Shown here one piece after another: positions 37,001-45,907 of a DNA stretch of 64,000 nucleotides. The position numbers and the translations under genes were made by a program. Source of the stretch: Sphaerolaimus hirsutus (lineage: Eukaryota > Nematoda > Chromadorea > Monhysterida > Sphaerolaimidae); contig OZ038454.1 in NCBI GenBank assembly GCA_964036195.1, positions 2,728,001-2,792,000 on the forward strand, in the 5' to 3' direction. Each line of letters begins with the position of its first letter. Within the stretch, counting starts at the first letter, position 1. Under the pieces are notes generated by a model. The model ran no database searches. It worked only from the letters and a program-made list of their open reading frames with translations, and had not been told where the DNA came from.

Positions 37001-40000
37001 GACACAATAATCCGCATAAAACGGATCTGGATGCCCGAAAAAATATCGGGATGGCGACACTCTCAAACCCTGTAAAATGTGAAATGTCATGCAGAGTGTC
37101 AAAAGTCATGTAAAACATCAAGGCAAAATGACATTTTTTATTTTATATATTTCTGGGGCCAGTACAAGTTGACAAGTGCTTTACTTTTGACTGTTGACTA
37201 GGGTTCAAACGGGATTGACTTTTCGGGATCAGGATTCACTTTTTGAGATTTCGGGATCGGGATTGGGGTTTCGGGATCGGGATCGGGATTGGTATTTTGA
37301 GATTTCGGGATCGGGATCGGGATTGGCAGGGATTGGGGTCACGGGATCGGGATCGGGATTGGCATTTTTTCGGGATCCGGATTGGGGTCTGGGGATAGGG
37401 ATTTCGTCACTGTTCTGGCATTCACAGTTGTTCATAAAGGTCTCAAAACACTGTTGGATGCCAGAAAAGTGACATAAAATGGACGCTGGGGTTTGCGTTT
37501 ACATTTTTGCACGCAAAAATGTCATTTTTTTCACTTTTTATAATTTCCACTATTTTTTCCGGGATCGGGATCCCGGACTTGGGAGATTCTCGGGATCGGG
37601 ATCGGGATTTGAAAGTTTTCGGGATCGGGATCGCGATCGGGATTGGTATTTTTGGATTTCGGGATCGGGATCGGGATTGGGGTTTCGGGATCGGGATCGG
37701 GACTGCTAAATCCCGGAATTTCACGGGATCCGGGATCGGGATCGGGATCCCGTTTGAACCCTACTGTTGACTTGACTATGCTCTTGACTTTCAACGTGAC
37801 TCTAGAATTCGTCACTTGCGGAACCGGTAAGTGACAAAGTCAAGAGTCAAGTTCAAAGTTAAGAGTCAAGGCAAGAGTCAAGAGTGAAGCACTTGTCAAC
37901 TTGCGGGACTGGCGCCTGGACGTTTCTGATTTACCAGATCACTTTATTGTCAAGGATTTACTTGCTTTTTACATGACTTTAACACTTCACATAACACTTG
38001 ACACAGTACAGTAAGTGGCACCTGATGAAATTTCTTACCTGGTGCTGGTTTGGCTGCTTTTGCTTCGAGTCGCCTCATTACCCGAGTCCGTATCCGAATC
38101 CGACTGCGAGTCCGCGTCAATGTGTTTTCTGGATGGCAACTTGGCAAGGAGCCAAGACCACATGCGCTGGTCGGCTACGCACACGCTCGCCAGCACGCAC
38201 ATGCACGGGTACCTGGCAGATTAAATAAATATAAAATAATGTGGTGTGTGGTCTGATTTAGATGGCTACAATTTAAGGCTACGAGAATATCTAAGGATAA
38301 AGCTACATTTTAGGCGATAAAATAGCACACAAAAAGCATGAAAATGATGCCGAAAGCAGATAATTTCCAATGAAAATATATTCACAATTAGAGTACCTTA
38401 TATACCGCAAGCACAAAACTGCGCCGCATTCACAATCAAATAAATTTTACAAAAACACAATACTCACCATAAATACTTGAACCTGAGTGCCATCATAGCC
38501 AGGAACCCATACAGAGTAGAACATATAACCAACAGAGTCAAATTGGGTCTTCTACAACACAAATAATCCAAATTTGGCTCGGCCGGCGGTGGGCCGTCCG
38601 CCGCGCTGCGGTACGTTGCAGCTGGCACTTCCAACGTAGCCGCAACGTTTTTGTCGGTAACGTTGGCGCTACGTTTCGGCGACGTTGCCAGCGACAGACC
38701 GCACCTTTATAAAGGAGTGATAGGGTTTATTTGTTTGGGAGGAGTTTCGGGAAATTCGAATGTTTTGAAGGCAATGTAAAATAGCTTGCAACGGCTTGCA
38801 AATACGAAATTGCGAGATAAAATTTGAGTGGCTTATGTAAATATTTTCAAGTCAAGAAAATAGAACAGGGTTTCTTGATTCAATCTGTTTACCTAAATAC
38901 ATCAGATACATCAATTCGACATTATTTTATTTTATATTCTATGTACTTTTTTTTTTTTTATTAGACGAAATTTGTTTTATTTACGAGAAGAAAATATAAA
39001 AATATATCTCATTTATATCATTTTCTACTTAATCTGCATTTTTCAGAGAGATTTAATTAAGATTTCTTGAAAGATTTCATCTGTAATTATAGGTATTTGA
39101 TTTCTCTCTAAAAATCACCCATTCCCAACTTTAATTCCACAAAAAAACAAAAACAACCCACCACTGCAAAATGGTGTCTCTAAACAGGAAAAACAGCACA
39201 GTGCACACCAAGGCCGCGTGCAGCGGGAACACCAATCTCCACGAAGCTCTATAGAAAAAGTCCGTGTCCAAATAACTGAACGCTCCGTGGCACAAATACA
39301 GCCGAGACTCGAAATCGGTCGGGGGCGTGGAGAAGCCCAATTTGGCCATGAGGAACTTGTAGATGTGCGCGTCCGCTTCCAGGGGGCAAGTTTAATTCGC
39401 CCGACGGGTTTTTGTCGGGCAGCCGCCGGGTTTTTATGGTATTAACTCGAACAATAACCCTATTGAATACCCCACTGAACTGTACAGAAGGAACAGAAAT
39501 TTTCGGCTTTCGGATCAAAGATGTTGTCGGGTATCGGGTTCGGGTCGGGTCTAATACGGATTTTTATCTAACCTATTTTGAATTCATTTTGTCTACTTAT
39601 AACCTATTTTTAGCGATTTTGTTCCCTTTCTCCCTTCTGTACCTTGAAAAGCTGACATAATTTGCCAGAAAAAAAAACTATAAAAATGAAAAACAACTCG
39701 TTATTCGAGGTAATACGGTATCAATTACAAGCTACCGTAATCAGATTTAGTCGGCAGCGCGTACTCCGGTTACTTTACACCTTGCACGTGTGGTTCCCGC
39801 TGGAAGTGTGCCAACAATGGTTAACGCGTGCGAGTTTCATAAAAAGATGACAAAATTGATTGTTGTTATAATCTTATTCATTAACATATTCACATCGATG
39901 AATTTTTCACCTTTTTATGGAAATCGCATGATTTAATAATCATTGGCACGCTTCCAACACGAGACATAAATCAGTGCGAGGGCAGAGTATCATGTCCGCC

Positions 40001-43000
40001 GAGTATACTCTCATTCACAACAAATCGGGCTGCCCGAAAAAACGTTTCGGGTGAATAAAATTTGGCACCAGGTTGAGCAGGCGCTTGACGCCCCAGTTGC
40101 AAGCCAGAGTGGACACCAAGCACAGCAGGAACTGGCCGAACACTCTGCGAGGAATGGTTGGCATTTTGCCAATTCAGAATGAATGAATCGACTCCACTCG
40201 AATGAATTTCTACCCTGCACCCAAAAAGACGCAAGCCAACCTGAAGGCACCCTCCACCATGCCATCGTTGCTGAGCGTGGCATTCTGGCACAGCCACAGC
40301 GTGAACATGGCGGCCGGGGCGAAGCTCAGCACCTGCGACACGATGCTAGTTGCCCGACACGTTTTTGTCGGGCAGCCCGATTGATTGTATGCATTCAATT
40401 TTTTTGTTGTTTTTGGGTTGGCTGCCAAGGTACAAATTAGAGGCCACTCCGGGGAGTGTAAAGTGTCAAACGAACGGTAAAAAATTGAAAATTGACATTT
40501 TACACAGCTTTTGGCACTGTTGGCATAACTGAAACCAGAACCGCACCGAACAGGGCAGCCACAAAAAATCGGGTTGCCCGACAGAAGAAAAAAACAAAAT
40601 CGGGCAAATTCAATGCCGCACCAGGGAGCCGAGTAACATGGGCTGCAAAAACTGGCAAACGGCGGCGATGAGCACGCTTAGCACGACGGTGAACAGCAAC
40701 CGGCCGCACTTGCACAGGGGCGCCACCCGCAACACGCCCAGCACGAAGATGCCCCCGCCTGGGAGGTTTTTTTATTTTGAGTGGATTAAAATTGAATTTA
40801 ATTGACTTTCTTGTTTTAGTCTGATTGCATTTTGAAGGTGGGGCTTTGGAATTTATTTAGGGGTGAGTTTTTCACCTCGACTTATTTTCTCGGTGCAAAC
40901 GTTCAGAATTACCGAGTACGCATGTAAGGCAACAACACTTTGATGCTTAACCCGCAGAGAAATGAAGCAAAGTGCGAAAACGCTTTTTACTCTGGCGCTA
41001 GCGCCAACGCCAGCGCCATGGCGCTGTCACTCCCAATGGCTAAATTAATGAACACGGTTGAATGATTTTATTTTAATTGGAATTTAAATTAATGAAAGTT
41101 AAATTTTAAATTTTTTCAAACTAAAACACACATAGCATACAAAAAGAGTATGCTGGATGTCGCCATGTGGCCATTTCAGTTTTCACACGAAGTCACGGTG
41201 AAAACTAGTGTGCGTAGGCACAATACCGCTATAAACCATTGACACTAACACAAATTGTTCCACCAAACTTTTCACCGTTTGAATATTAATTTCAAAATTT
41301 CCAACACTTGATATGTTGCATTTCCAACTTAAAAAAGACAACAAAAAAGACTCACACTGTATAAAAAGGACGAACTGGGAGAACTGCCAGCAAAGTGCAA
41401 ATAGTGTGCAAAACAACAAGTTAAAAAAGTTCAGTAAGCACCGGGTAACTGCACGGCGCTGCACCGGTTCCAGCAGTAAGTGTATGCACAGCATCTGCAT
41501 AGAAAAAGCCCAAATTTTCCTTGTTTAGGTATAAACAGGGGTCTCCAATGGGGTGACCCCTCACAAATCTGCCAGCTACCGTATTTCCTCGAAATACCCC
41601 CCCCCCCTCGTTTGACCCCCCCCCCTCTCGAGACCACTATGAAACAATCACCCCCCCCTCGAAATACCCCCCCCCCAAATTGAGTGTAAAGAGAACGTAC
41701 ATCACAAATATGGCAGTTTGTGTTCTGCGTAGTGCAGAACACACGTTAAAACGATGTCGGAGTCACGTTAGAACAGTGTACATACCATCTACATACTAAT
41801 ATTAGTCTACAGAACCTTAAAAATGGCGGTTTTTGTTGCATTTTTCGACGTCTGCGTACGTTTCAGACGACAATTTCGTACTTGGTTTTCAAAAATTTTC
41901 TTGTGAAATAATAACCCCCCCCCCCTCGAAATACCCCCCCCTCGTTTGACCCCCCCCCCCTCTCGGGACCACTATGAAACAATCACCCCCGGGGGGTATT
42001 TCGAGGAAATACGGTATCTATCCCGGAGGCAAATTTTTGAGAAATTTTGACACTTTTTTGTCCATTTTCAACTTAAACGAACTAGTTCATGCGCTTTTTG
42101 CCTATGTTCACCTGTTTTTGTCAATATATATATTGATGTGCTTTTACGTATACCCATTTCTAACTGTATCTCCCCTGTTTTTAGCAACTTTTTCCTATTT
42201 TCTCTGTTCTACAACTTGAAAGAGCCTATTAATCGAACCCCCGCGAACCCCCAATATTTTTTTTCCCGAAAAAAACCCCCAAAATTCACCTGTGCCCCCA
42301 AAAAAGGCATAGCGAAAGCCTCCCTCAAATTGACAGTGAAAAAGACTCTGCTCGCATCTTCACCTCCAGCGGCCATGAACAAAACGCACAAAAGTCCGGC
42401 CAGCCAAGAGCTGCTGGCGTGCCAGCTCAACGCAAACAGACACATCACGTAGAAACCCTGTGAAGTGTGAAGGGGTGTGAAGAGTCGTGAAGTGCCTGCA
42501 CTGCGGATTGGTTGAGTGGCGCATTTTTATACTTGAGGACAGAGGGGGTAGTGCCGCACCCTGTAAAGTGTGAAGTGTCAAATGTCATGTAGAATGTCAA
42601 TATAATTTAAAAGAAAAGATTTTATAATTGAACTTTTGACATTTTGTATGATATTTGACAAGTTTGTAGGACACTTGACATTTTACTTTACACATTACAC
42701 GGTTTCAATGGTAAAATTTTTTTACATTCTGAAACTTGTAATTCGCAAATACAACTAAATCTGTAAAATCAAATGATATCCACGTAAATACGCTTTAGTT
42801 ACCTGAAGTTGGAAAATCGATTGAACATAGAAAAGTATGGGTGCCATGGACGGTTGCAAACGAGTATATAAACCAGCTAAAACGACCTGCGCATGTGAAT
42901 AAAAAGGGTAATTTTGAAGGATGAAAAGGAGTTCGGTTTAGAGAGCAACTGGGATTGACTTTTCGGGATCGGGATCACGTTGGATTTTGTATTTTCGGAA

Positions 43001-45401
43001 TCAGGATCGGAATTGGGGTAAGGGGATAGGAAACGCGATTTGAAAATTTTCAGGGTCGGAACTGGGATTGGGTATTTTCTGACTGGGTATTTTCAGATAA
43101 CTGACAGACTACTAGGTATTTTCGGTATAACTGGGTATTTTCGGTATAACTGGGTATTTTCAGTATAACTGGGTATTTTCAGATTTCGGGATCGGGATTG
43201 GGGCTTCGGGTTAGGGACCGCTGAATCCCGGAAATTATCGGGATTCGAAATCAGGATCCCGTTTGAACCCTAGATAGGGGAACCATGCGGGGGTGCACTG
43301 ATACGCACATCTGCCTGTTACGCACATTTGCCCGTTTTTTCACTTGACACTTTCAAAGTGATTTTCAGATATACCGTATTACCTCGAAATACCCCCAGGG
43401 GGTTTATTATTTCGCCAGCAAAATTTGAGGGGGGATAATTCGAGGGGGGGTTTATTCGAGGGGGGGTCTATTATTTCGCCAGAAATTTTCGGAAATTCCC
43501 CATACTCGGACGTAGAAAAATCTAACAATTACATATATGTATATGTCTTTATAGGTATATATAACTGTATATACACATAAACCCTTCCCTAACGTCACTC
43601 AATCTTCAGTTTTAACGTGTGTTCTGCATTCTACAGATCACAAACTGCGGTATTTGTCATGTACGTTCTCTTTACACTCAATGTTAGGGGGGTATTTCGA
43701 GGGGGGGGGGTTTATTATTTCCTCAGCCGAATTTTAGGGGGGGTATTTCGAGGGGGGGTTAATTCAAGGGGGGGATAATTCGAGGTAATACGGTAAGTGA
43801 AGTGAAAAAAGTTCACTAATGTCATTGCGCAGCTTTTTTTCACTTTACTCATATCTGAAAATCACTTGAAAAAGTGTCAAGTGAAAAAAACGGGCAAATG
43901 TGCGTAACGGGCAGATGTGCGTATCAGGCCTGCCCCGAACCATACCAAGTCGTTACAGTAAGCACCATTTTGCAAACGGAATTCCCAACCCGCCAACCTC
44001 CTGATACAAATTGAATCTTTGCAGCACATTTATCGTGCGCGTGTGTTCCGTCGCGTTGTCAACTGTCAATGCAAAAAGTCCCCTCTCGAAGGTTTGCGCT
44101 GCGAGGATTTCCTTGAAATAGGAATAATACAGGCCGCACTCGGTGCGGAGGCTGATTTCTCGTTCCACCTGAAAAAGAGTGATTTTTAGGTTGATTTTGG
44201 AGGTTAAATATCCGGTGCCCGGTCCGCTAGTGGATAGGTGACAAAAAATGGGCCGGGAAAAATATTTGTCATTTGTGAAAGTGAATTTTTAAATGAAAAT
44301 ATTTGTCACATTCATTTATGTACTTGTCAATTGACTTGGAGTCATCATAACCATATTTACCTTGTAAAATGAAAAATGACATGCAAAGTGTCACAAGTAA
44401 AATGACCTGTAAAATGTCGTTTGTAACTTTTTACTGGACGTTTGACATTTTCCAGGACTTTTGACACTTTGCGCGACATTTGACAGAATAACAGAATTTG
44501 ATAACAGTACTTGACCTGACTTATCACTAACCACTTCACCTGTCATTTTATCACATGCAGAGAACGGGGAACCCCAACTCAGGAGTTTTTCACAACCTAG
44601 GTAAATACCCCCCTCACAACCCCCCCCCCCGAACCTGCTGTATATTGGAGAACCACAGGTGATTCTCGTGCAGTTGCGCCTGCAGGAGGGCGTAGGCGCC
44701 GCCCGACGCGCACAGGGCACCCAGACCGCACAGCGAGCACAGCACCGTGAACCACAACCCCCCGCTGTAGGGCGAGGGGCCGTCTGAGGGGGGGGGGTTG
44801 TGATTGTGGTTGCCCAATGGCGCTGCTAAACATATTTACTGGGTGTGAACTGGTTTACATGTCAATTCAGGGTTTAGTTGACTGGTCGTAGATGGACAAT
44901 TTTTGAGTGTTGAGGGGTGTATATTGCCATGTGCATTTTAACATGGTGCGGCAACCCGCCAACTAAAATCTGAATGGAAACCAATGGATTCAGTTGACAG
45001 CTGATATCATTAGCCCTACACACCAAATGTCAACTGGTTCCGTTCCCAATTCAAAGCTTGCGTTTGACAGTCGTTCGTCAGCTCGTCAGCAAGCTTTGAA
45101 TCGGGATCGGCACCAGTTGACATTTGGTGTCGATGTCAACTAGCGTGTGCGAGGCCAATGTCAACTAGTGTAGGGCCATACTCAACAAATTGGATAAAAT
45201 CTTTCACGACGCGAGAAAAATCCAATACAAAAAGATAAAACATTCTTCAAAAAGACCACCCAACAAACCATCACACTTCTCCACTTTACCATTGGTCGCG
45301 GGCGCGCCATTTTTGATCGTTTCAGCGCCATTACTGGCGCCATTTTTCTTGGCCCCTTTCCTCCTTCTAGGCCCCTCGCTGATTTGAGATTGCTGTCGCA
45401 T
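33863..45401 (-). CDS. DPY19-family protein C-mannosyltransferase (17 spliced exons)
   Basis: DPY19 enzymes are ER multi-pass membrane proteins that attach mannose from dolichol-phosphate-mannose to Trp in WxxW/WxxC motifs of secreted proteins. Seventeen exons give a 2394-base frame (about 797 residues plus stop), within or slightly above family length. Family signatures appear in order: basic cytosolic N-terminus, first helix, [13 protein letters not shown] (luminal acidic loop), [28 protein letters not shown], the multi-helix core, [17 protein letters not shown]-like [40 protein letters not shown] and the terminal RFCDQ...FELLF. A Ser/Ala-rich insertion before the late helices (exon 11) and SDSDTDSGN (exon 12) add length. 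Introns hold many MITEs. Which vertebrate paralogue is closest cannot be told. Confidence 0.95.
34242..34533. repeat. B-family palindrome
   Basis: GGGGGCGGTCCCAAGCCCTA...GGGCTTGAGACCGCCCCC. The centre is AAGATTTGGATACACAATTG. Confidence 0.8.
34879..34981 (-). CDS. DPY19 exon 16
   Basis: Acceptor CCCATGGCAG, donor CACCAAG|GTGAAC. Encodes [19 protein letters not shown], matching ESWCVRRSKPGCSMPEIWD. Confidence 0.9.
35362..35503 (-). CDS. DPY19 exon 15
   Basis: Acceptor CGATGCAG, donor TTGGAG|GTATGT. Encodes [18 protein letters not shown] and VDYIILE, matching RPIVNHPHYEDAGLRART and NYYILE. Confidence 0.93.
35721..35942. repeat. B-related palindrome, CCAGTTCCGCAA ends
   Basis: CCAGTTCCGCAAATTGAGAG...CAATTTGCGGAACTGGCC with AAGTGAGAAGTAAAATGGC words; DPY19 intron 14. 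Confidence 0.75.
35982..36100 (-). CDS. DPY19 exon 14
   Basis: Acceptor TTGGTCGCAG, donor ACTTCCAG|GTATAG. Contains [20 protein letters not shown], matching the family's ELIEWIKYSTKPDAVFAG. Confidence 0.93.
36134..36377. mobile_element. D-family element, copy 1 (DPY19 intron 13)
   Basis: GCCCTACACACACTAGTTTTC...GAAAACTAGTGTGTGTAGGC ends with TTTTCACCGTGAC arms. Confidence 0.82.
36715..36811 (-). CDS. DPY19 exon 13
   Basis: Acceptor CACCCCAG, donor TTGAAG|GTGTGT. The helix [19 protein letters not shown] is followed by the start of the luminal C-terminal domain. Confidence 0.85.
37155..37915. repeat. B-related palindrome split by a hAT-like element
   Basis: GGCCAGTACAAGTTGACAAG...CTTGTCAACTTGCGGGACTG, interrupted by 37199-37763; DPY19 intron 12. 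Confidence 0.75.
37199..37763. mobile_element. hAT-like TAGGGTTCAAAC element, GGGATC core
   Basis: TAGGGTTCAAACGGG...CCCGTTTGAACCCTA ends, perfect 8-bp duplication CTGTTGAC. The body is many GGGATC hexamers. It is inserted within element 37155-37915. Confidence 0.85.
38039..38212 (-). CDS. DPY19 exon 12
   Basis: Acceptor ATCTGCCAG, donor [29 protein letters not shown] matches TPHMCVMASLICSRQLFGW. It is followed by an Asp/Ser-rich insertion, [14 protein letters not shown]. Confidence 0.9.
38468..38704 (-). CDS. DPY19 exon 11
   Basis: Acceptor CTTTATAAAG, donor TTTATG|GTGAGT, phase 2 to 2. The first half is a polar Ala/Thr-rich stretch that the family core lacks. The second half is [16 protein letters not shown] and [10 protein letters not shown], matching the late membrane helices. 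Confidence 0.78.
39162..39379 (-). CDS. DPY19 exon 10 (unusual 5' border)
   Basis: Encodes [24 protein letters not shown] and a long helix, then RDTILQW. The ADAHI motif of the family is intact only if the exon starts at GAAGCG. The intron end there is CCCTG, not AG. The nearest AG (GGAAG|CGG) would shift the frame. Donor CAGTG|GTGGGT, phase 2. Confidence 0.8.
39384..40067. mobile_element. S1 inverted-repeat element forming DPY19 intron 9
   Basis: Ends GGGCAAGTTTAATTCGCCCG and, inverted, TGCCAAATTTTATTCACCCG, each followed by a TCGGGCAGCC block. CCAGG is repeated at 39379-39383 and 40068-40072. A separate element (39760-40006) is nested inside. Confidence 0.7.
39760..40006. mobile_element. 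O-type element, copy 2 (nested in S1)
   Basis: About 250 bases, nearly identical to 30426-30674, with inverted GTACTCCG...GAGTATACTC ends. Confidence 0.6.
40069..40144 (-). CDS. DPY19 exon 9
   Basis: Acceptor CCTCGCAG, 1+75 bases. Encodes [17 protein letters not shown] and VKRLLNL, matching the family's FWLFGTVILKYLTSK. The donor at CTG|GTGCCA opens the S1 element intron. Confidence 0.85.
40241..40332 (-). CDS. DPY19 exon 8
   Basis: Begins at TCGCAG|GTGCTGAGC in phase 0. With exon 7 it reads [19 protein letters not shown], matching the family's SSLVIIWGILAM. Donor CTTCAG|GTTGGC, phase 2. Confidence 0.88.
40334..40617. mobile_element. S2 inverted-repeat element forming DPY19 intron 7
   Basis: Ends carry imperfect inverted repeats around TTGCCCGAC...TGTCGGGC. 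GCACC lies on both sides (40329-40333 and 40618-40622), a 5-bp direct repeat of exon sequence. The whole intron is the element plus one repeat copy. The donor GT comes from the repeat, and the acceptor AG is the element's last A plus the first G of the repeat (minus strand). Confidence 0.7.
40622..40758 (-). CDS. DPY19 exon 7
   Basis: Phase 1 in and 0 out. Membrane segments [15 protein letters not shown] and [15 protein letters not shown] end with LLGSL. The downstream intron is the S2 element (40334-40617). Confidence 0.88.
41040..41222. mobile_element. D-family element, left end missing
   Basis: CACGAAGTCACGGTGAAAAC and CTAGTGTGCGTAGGCAC at the right; body matches 36134-36377. Confidence 0.7.
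41356..41494 (-). CDS. DPY19 exon 6
   Basis: Acceptor TTTCTATGCAG, donor ACAGT|GTGAGT, phase 0 in and 1 out. Contains [15 protein letters not shown], matching the family's LPWQFAQFVLLTQ. Confidence 0.92.
41536..42060. mobile_element. GATAGATAGCTG family copy split by an A element
   Basis: CAGGGGTCTCCAATGGGG start. The AGCTATCTATCCC word is split after AGCTA by the A element 41579-42014. Sister copies keep the word whole. Confidence 0.7.
41579..42014. mobile_element. A-family element inserted in a GATAGATAGCTG copy
   Basis: CCGTATTTCCTCGAAATACC...TTTCGAGGAAATACGG. The split word AGCTA|TCTATCCC shows a duplicated TA target. Confidence 0.88.
42290..42457 (-). CDS. DPY19 exon 5
   Basis: 56 codons, phase 0. 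A hydrophobic helix is followed by [17 protein letters not shown], matching the family motif HGExTRVxWTPPLRESF. Acceptor CACTTCACAG, donor GCACAG|GTGAAT. Confidence 0.92.
42549..42700. repeat. B-family palindrome
   Basis: GTGCCGCACCCTGTAAAGTG at the left, ACTTTACACATTACACGG at the right; lies in DPY19 intron 4. Confidence 0.65.
42803..42886 (-). CDS. DPY19 exon 4
   Basis: A 28-codon exon, acceptor ACATGCGCAG, donor CTTCAG|GTAACT, phase 0. Begins [16 protein letters not shown], matching the family's PEVILASWYR...P region. Confidence 0.88.
42953..43273. mobile_element. TAGGGTTCAAAC-type element, degenerate
   Basis: GGGATTGACTTTTCGGGATC at the left and GTTTGAACCCTA at the right, with repeated CTGGGTATTTTC units inside. 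Confidence 0.6.
43278..43943. mobile_element. Palindrome P, split by an A element
   Basis: GTGCACTGATACGCACATCT at the left is mirrored by AGATGTGCGTATCAGGCCTG at the right; the arms continue through AACGGGCAAATGTGCG and AAGTGTCAAGTGAAAAAA. The A element 43374-43793 sits off-centre in the left arm. Confidence 0.75.
43374..43793. mobile_element. A-family element nested in palindrome P
   Basis: CCGTATTACCTCGAAATACC...TTCGAGGTAATACGG between TA. Confidence 0.85.
43998..44168 (-). CDS. DPY19 exon 3, luminal active-site loop
   Basis: Acceptor TCTTTTTCAG, donor CAGGAG|GTTGGC, phase 0 on both sides, 57 codons. Contains [20 protein letters not shown] and [11 protein letters not shown], the strongest DPY19 signature in the window. 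Confidence 0.95.
44635..44783 (-). CDS. DPY19 exon 2, first transmembrane helix
   Basis: Acceptor after a C-rich tract (CCCCCTCAG), donor ATACAGCAG|GTTCGG, phase 1 in and 0 out. Encodes [20 protein letters not shown] and the luminal stretch [14 protein letters not shown], matching the family's ...LFENDRHFSHLS segment. Confidence 0.88.
45012..45156. mobile_element. C-family element in DPY19 intron 1
   Basis: AGCCCTACACACCAAATGTC...CAACTAGCGTGTGCGAGGCC, GTTCCGTTCCCAATTCAAAGC core. Confidence 0.7.
45290..45401 (-). CDS. DPY19 exon 1 (start codon)
   Basis: ATG at 45401-45399 opens [19 protein letters not shown], a basic Asn/Gly-rich cytosolic tail. The donor is CCAATG|GTAAAG, phase 1, which matches exon 2. 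A 5'-UTR acceptor (TTAATTGCAG) lies about 17 bases upstream of the ATG, so at least one non-coding exon precedes it. Confidence 0.85.
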
Positions 45402-45416
45402 TTCAGTTGAATTTCA

Positions 45417-45476
45417 CCTGCAATTAAATTTAATTTGCCCGATTTTTCTAATTTTGGTCGGGCAGATCGGGTAGTG
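45417..45476. mobile_element. S-type element end at the 5'-UTR acceptor of DPY19
   Basis: TTTAATTTGCCCG, then GGTCGGGCAGATCGGG, begins at the CTGC that is the acceptor of the 5'-UTR intron, in the same arrangement as S1 and S2. The opposite end was not found. Related TCGGGC pairs occur at 24086-24130 and 21154-21190. Confidence 0.5.
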
Positions 45477-45706
45477 ATTCGTGGATTAAAGTGATGCTTT
45501 TTAAGTGTCAGATTTTTTGCGGTTACTTGAGTCCTAGGATTAGTTCCAACTGTGATTTACGAAAATGCACCACTCGGTCAGATTTTGAAAGACAACGTAT
45601 AAAAAAATAATAATAATGGCATCACACACGTGATGTCAACTAAAATCTTAAGGAAAACCAGTTGACAGCCGTTCACACTCAAGAGTCCAATGTCAGACAA
45701 CTGAGA

Positions 45707-45890
45707 GGCAATCTCAAGCCCTGTAAAGTGAACCGTCATGTGTCATGCATGTGTCAACTGTCCTGACAAATGTAAAGTAAGGTGTCAATTTGTCATGCAA
45801 ACTTCAGTTTCTTTTCTTTTTTGTTTTGATTGAAATTTTACATGATAATTGGCATTTTACTTTACACTTTACAGGGCTTGGGATTGCCCC
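45707..45890. repeat. B-family palindrome
   Basis: GGCAATCTCAAGCCCTGTAA...TTACAGGGCTTGGGATTGCC. Confidence 0.78.
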
Positions 45891-45907
45891 CGGATGTCAA
45901 CCGGACG

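Noticed and set aside
37194..37770. Open frames with repeated Gly-Ser/Arg-Asp pairs
   Set aside because: Translation of GGGATC hexamer repeats in a MITE, open in several frames on both strands.
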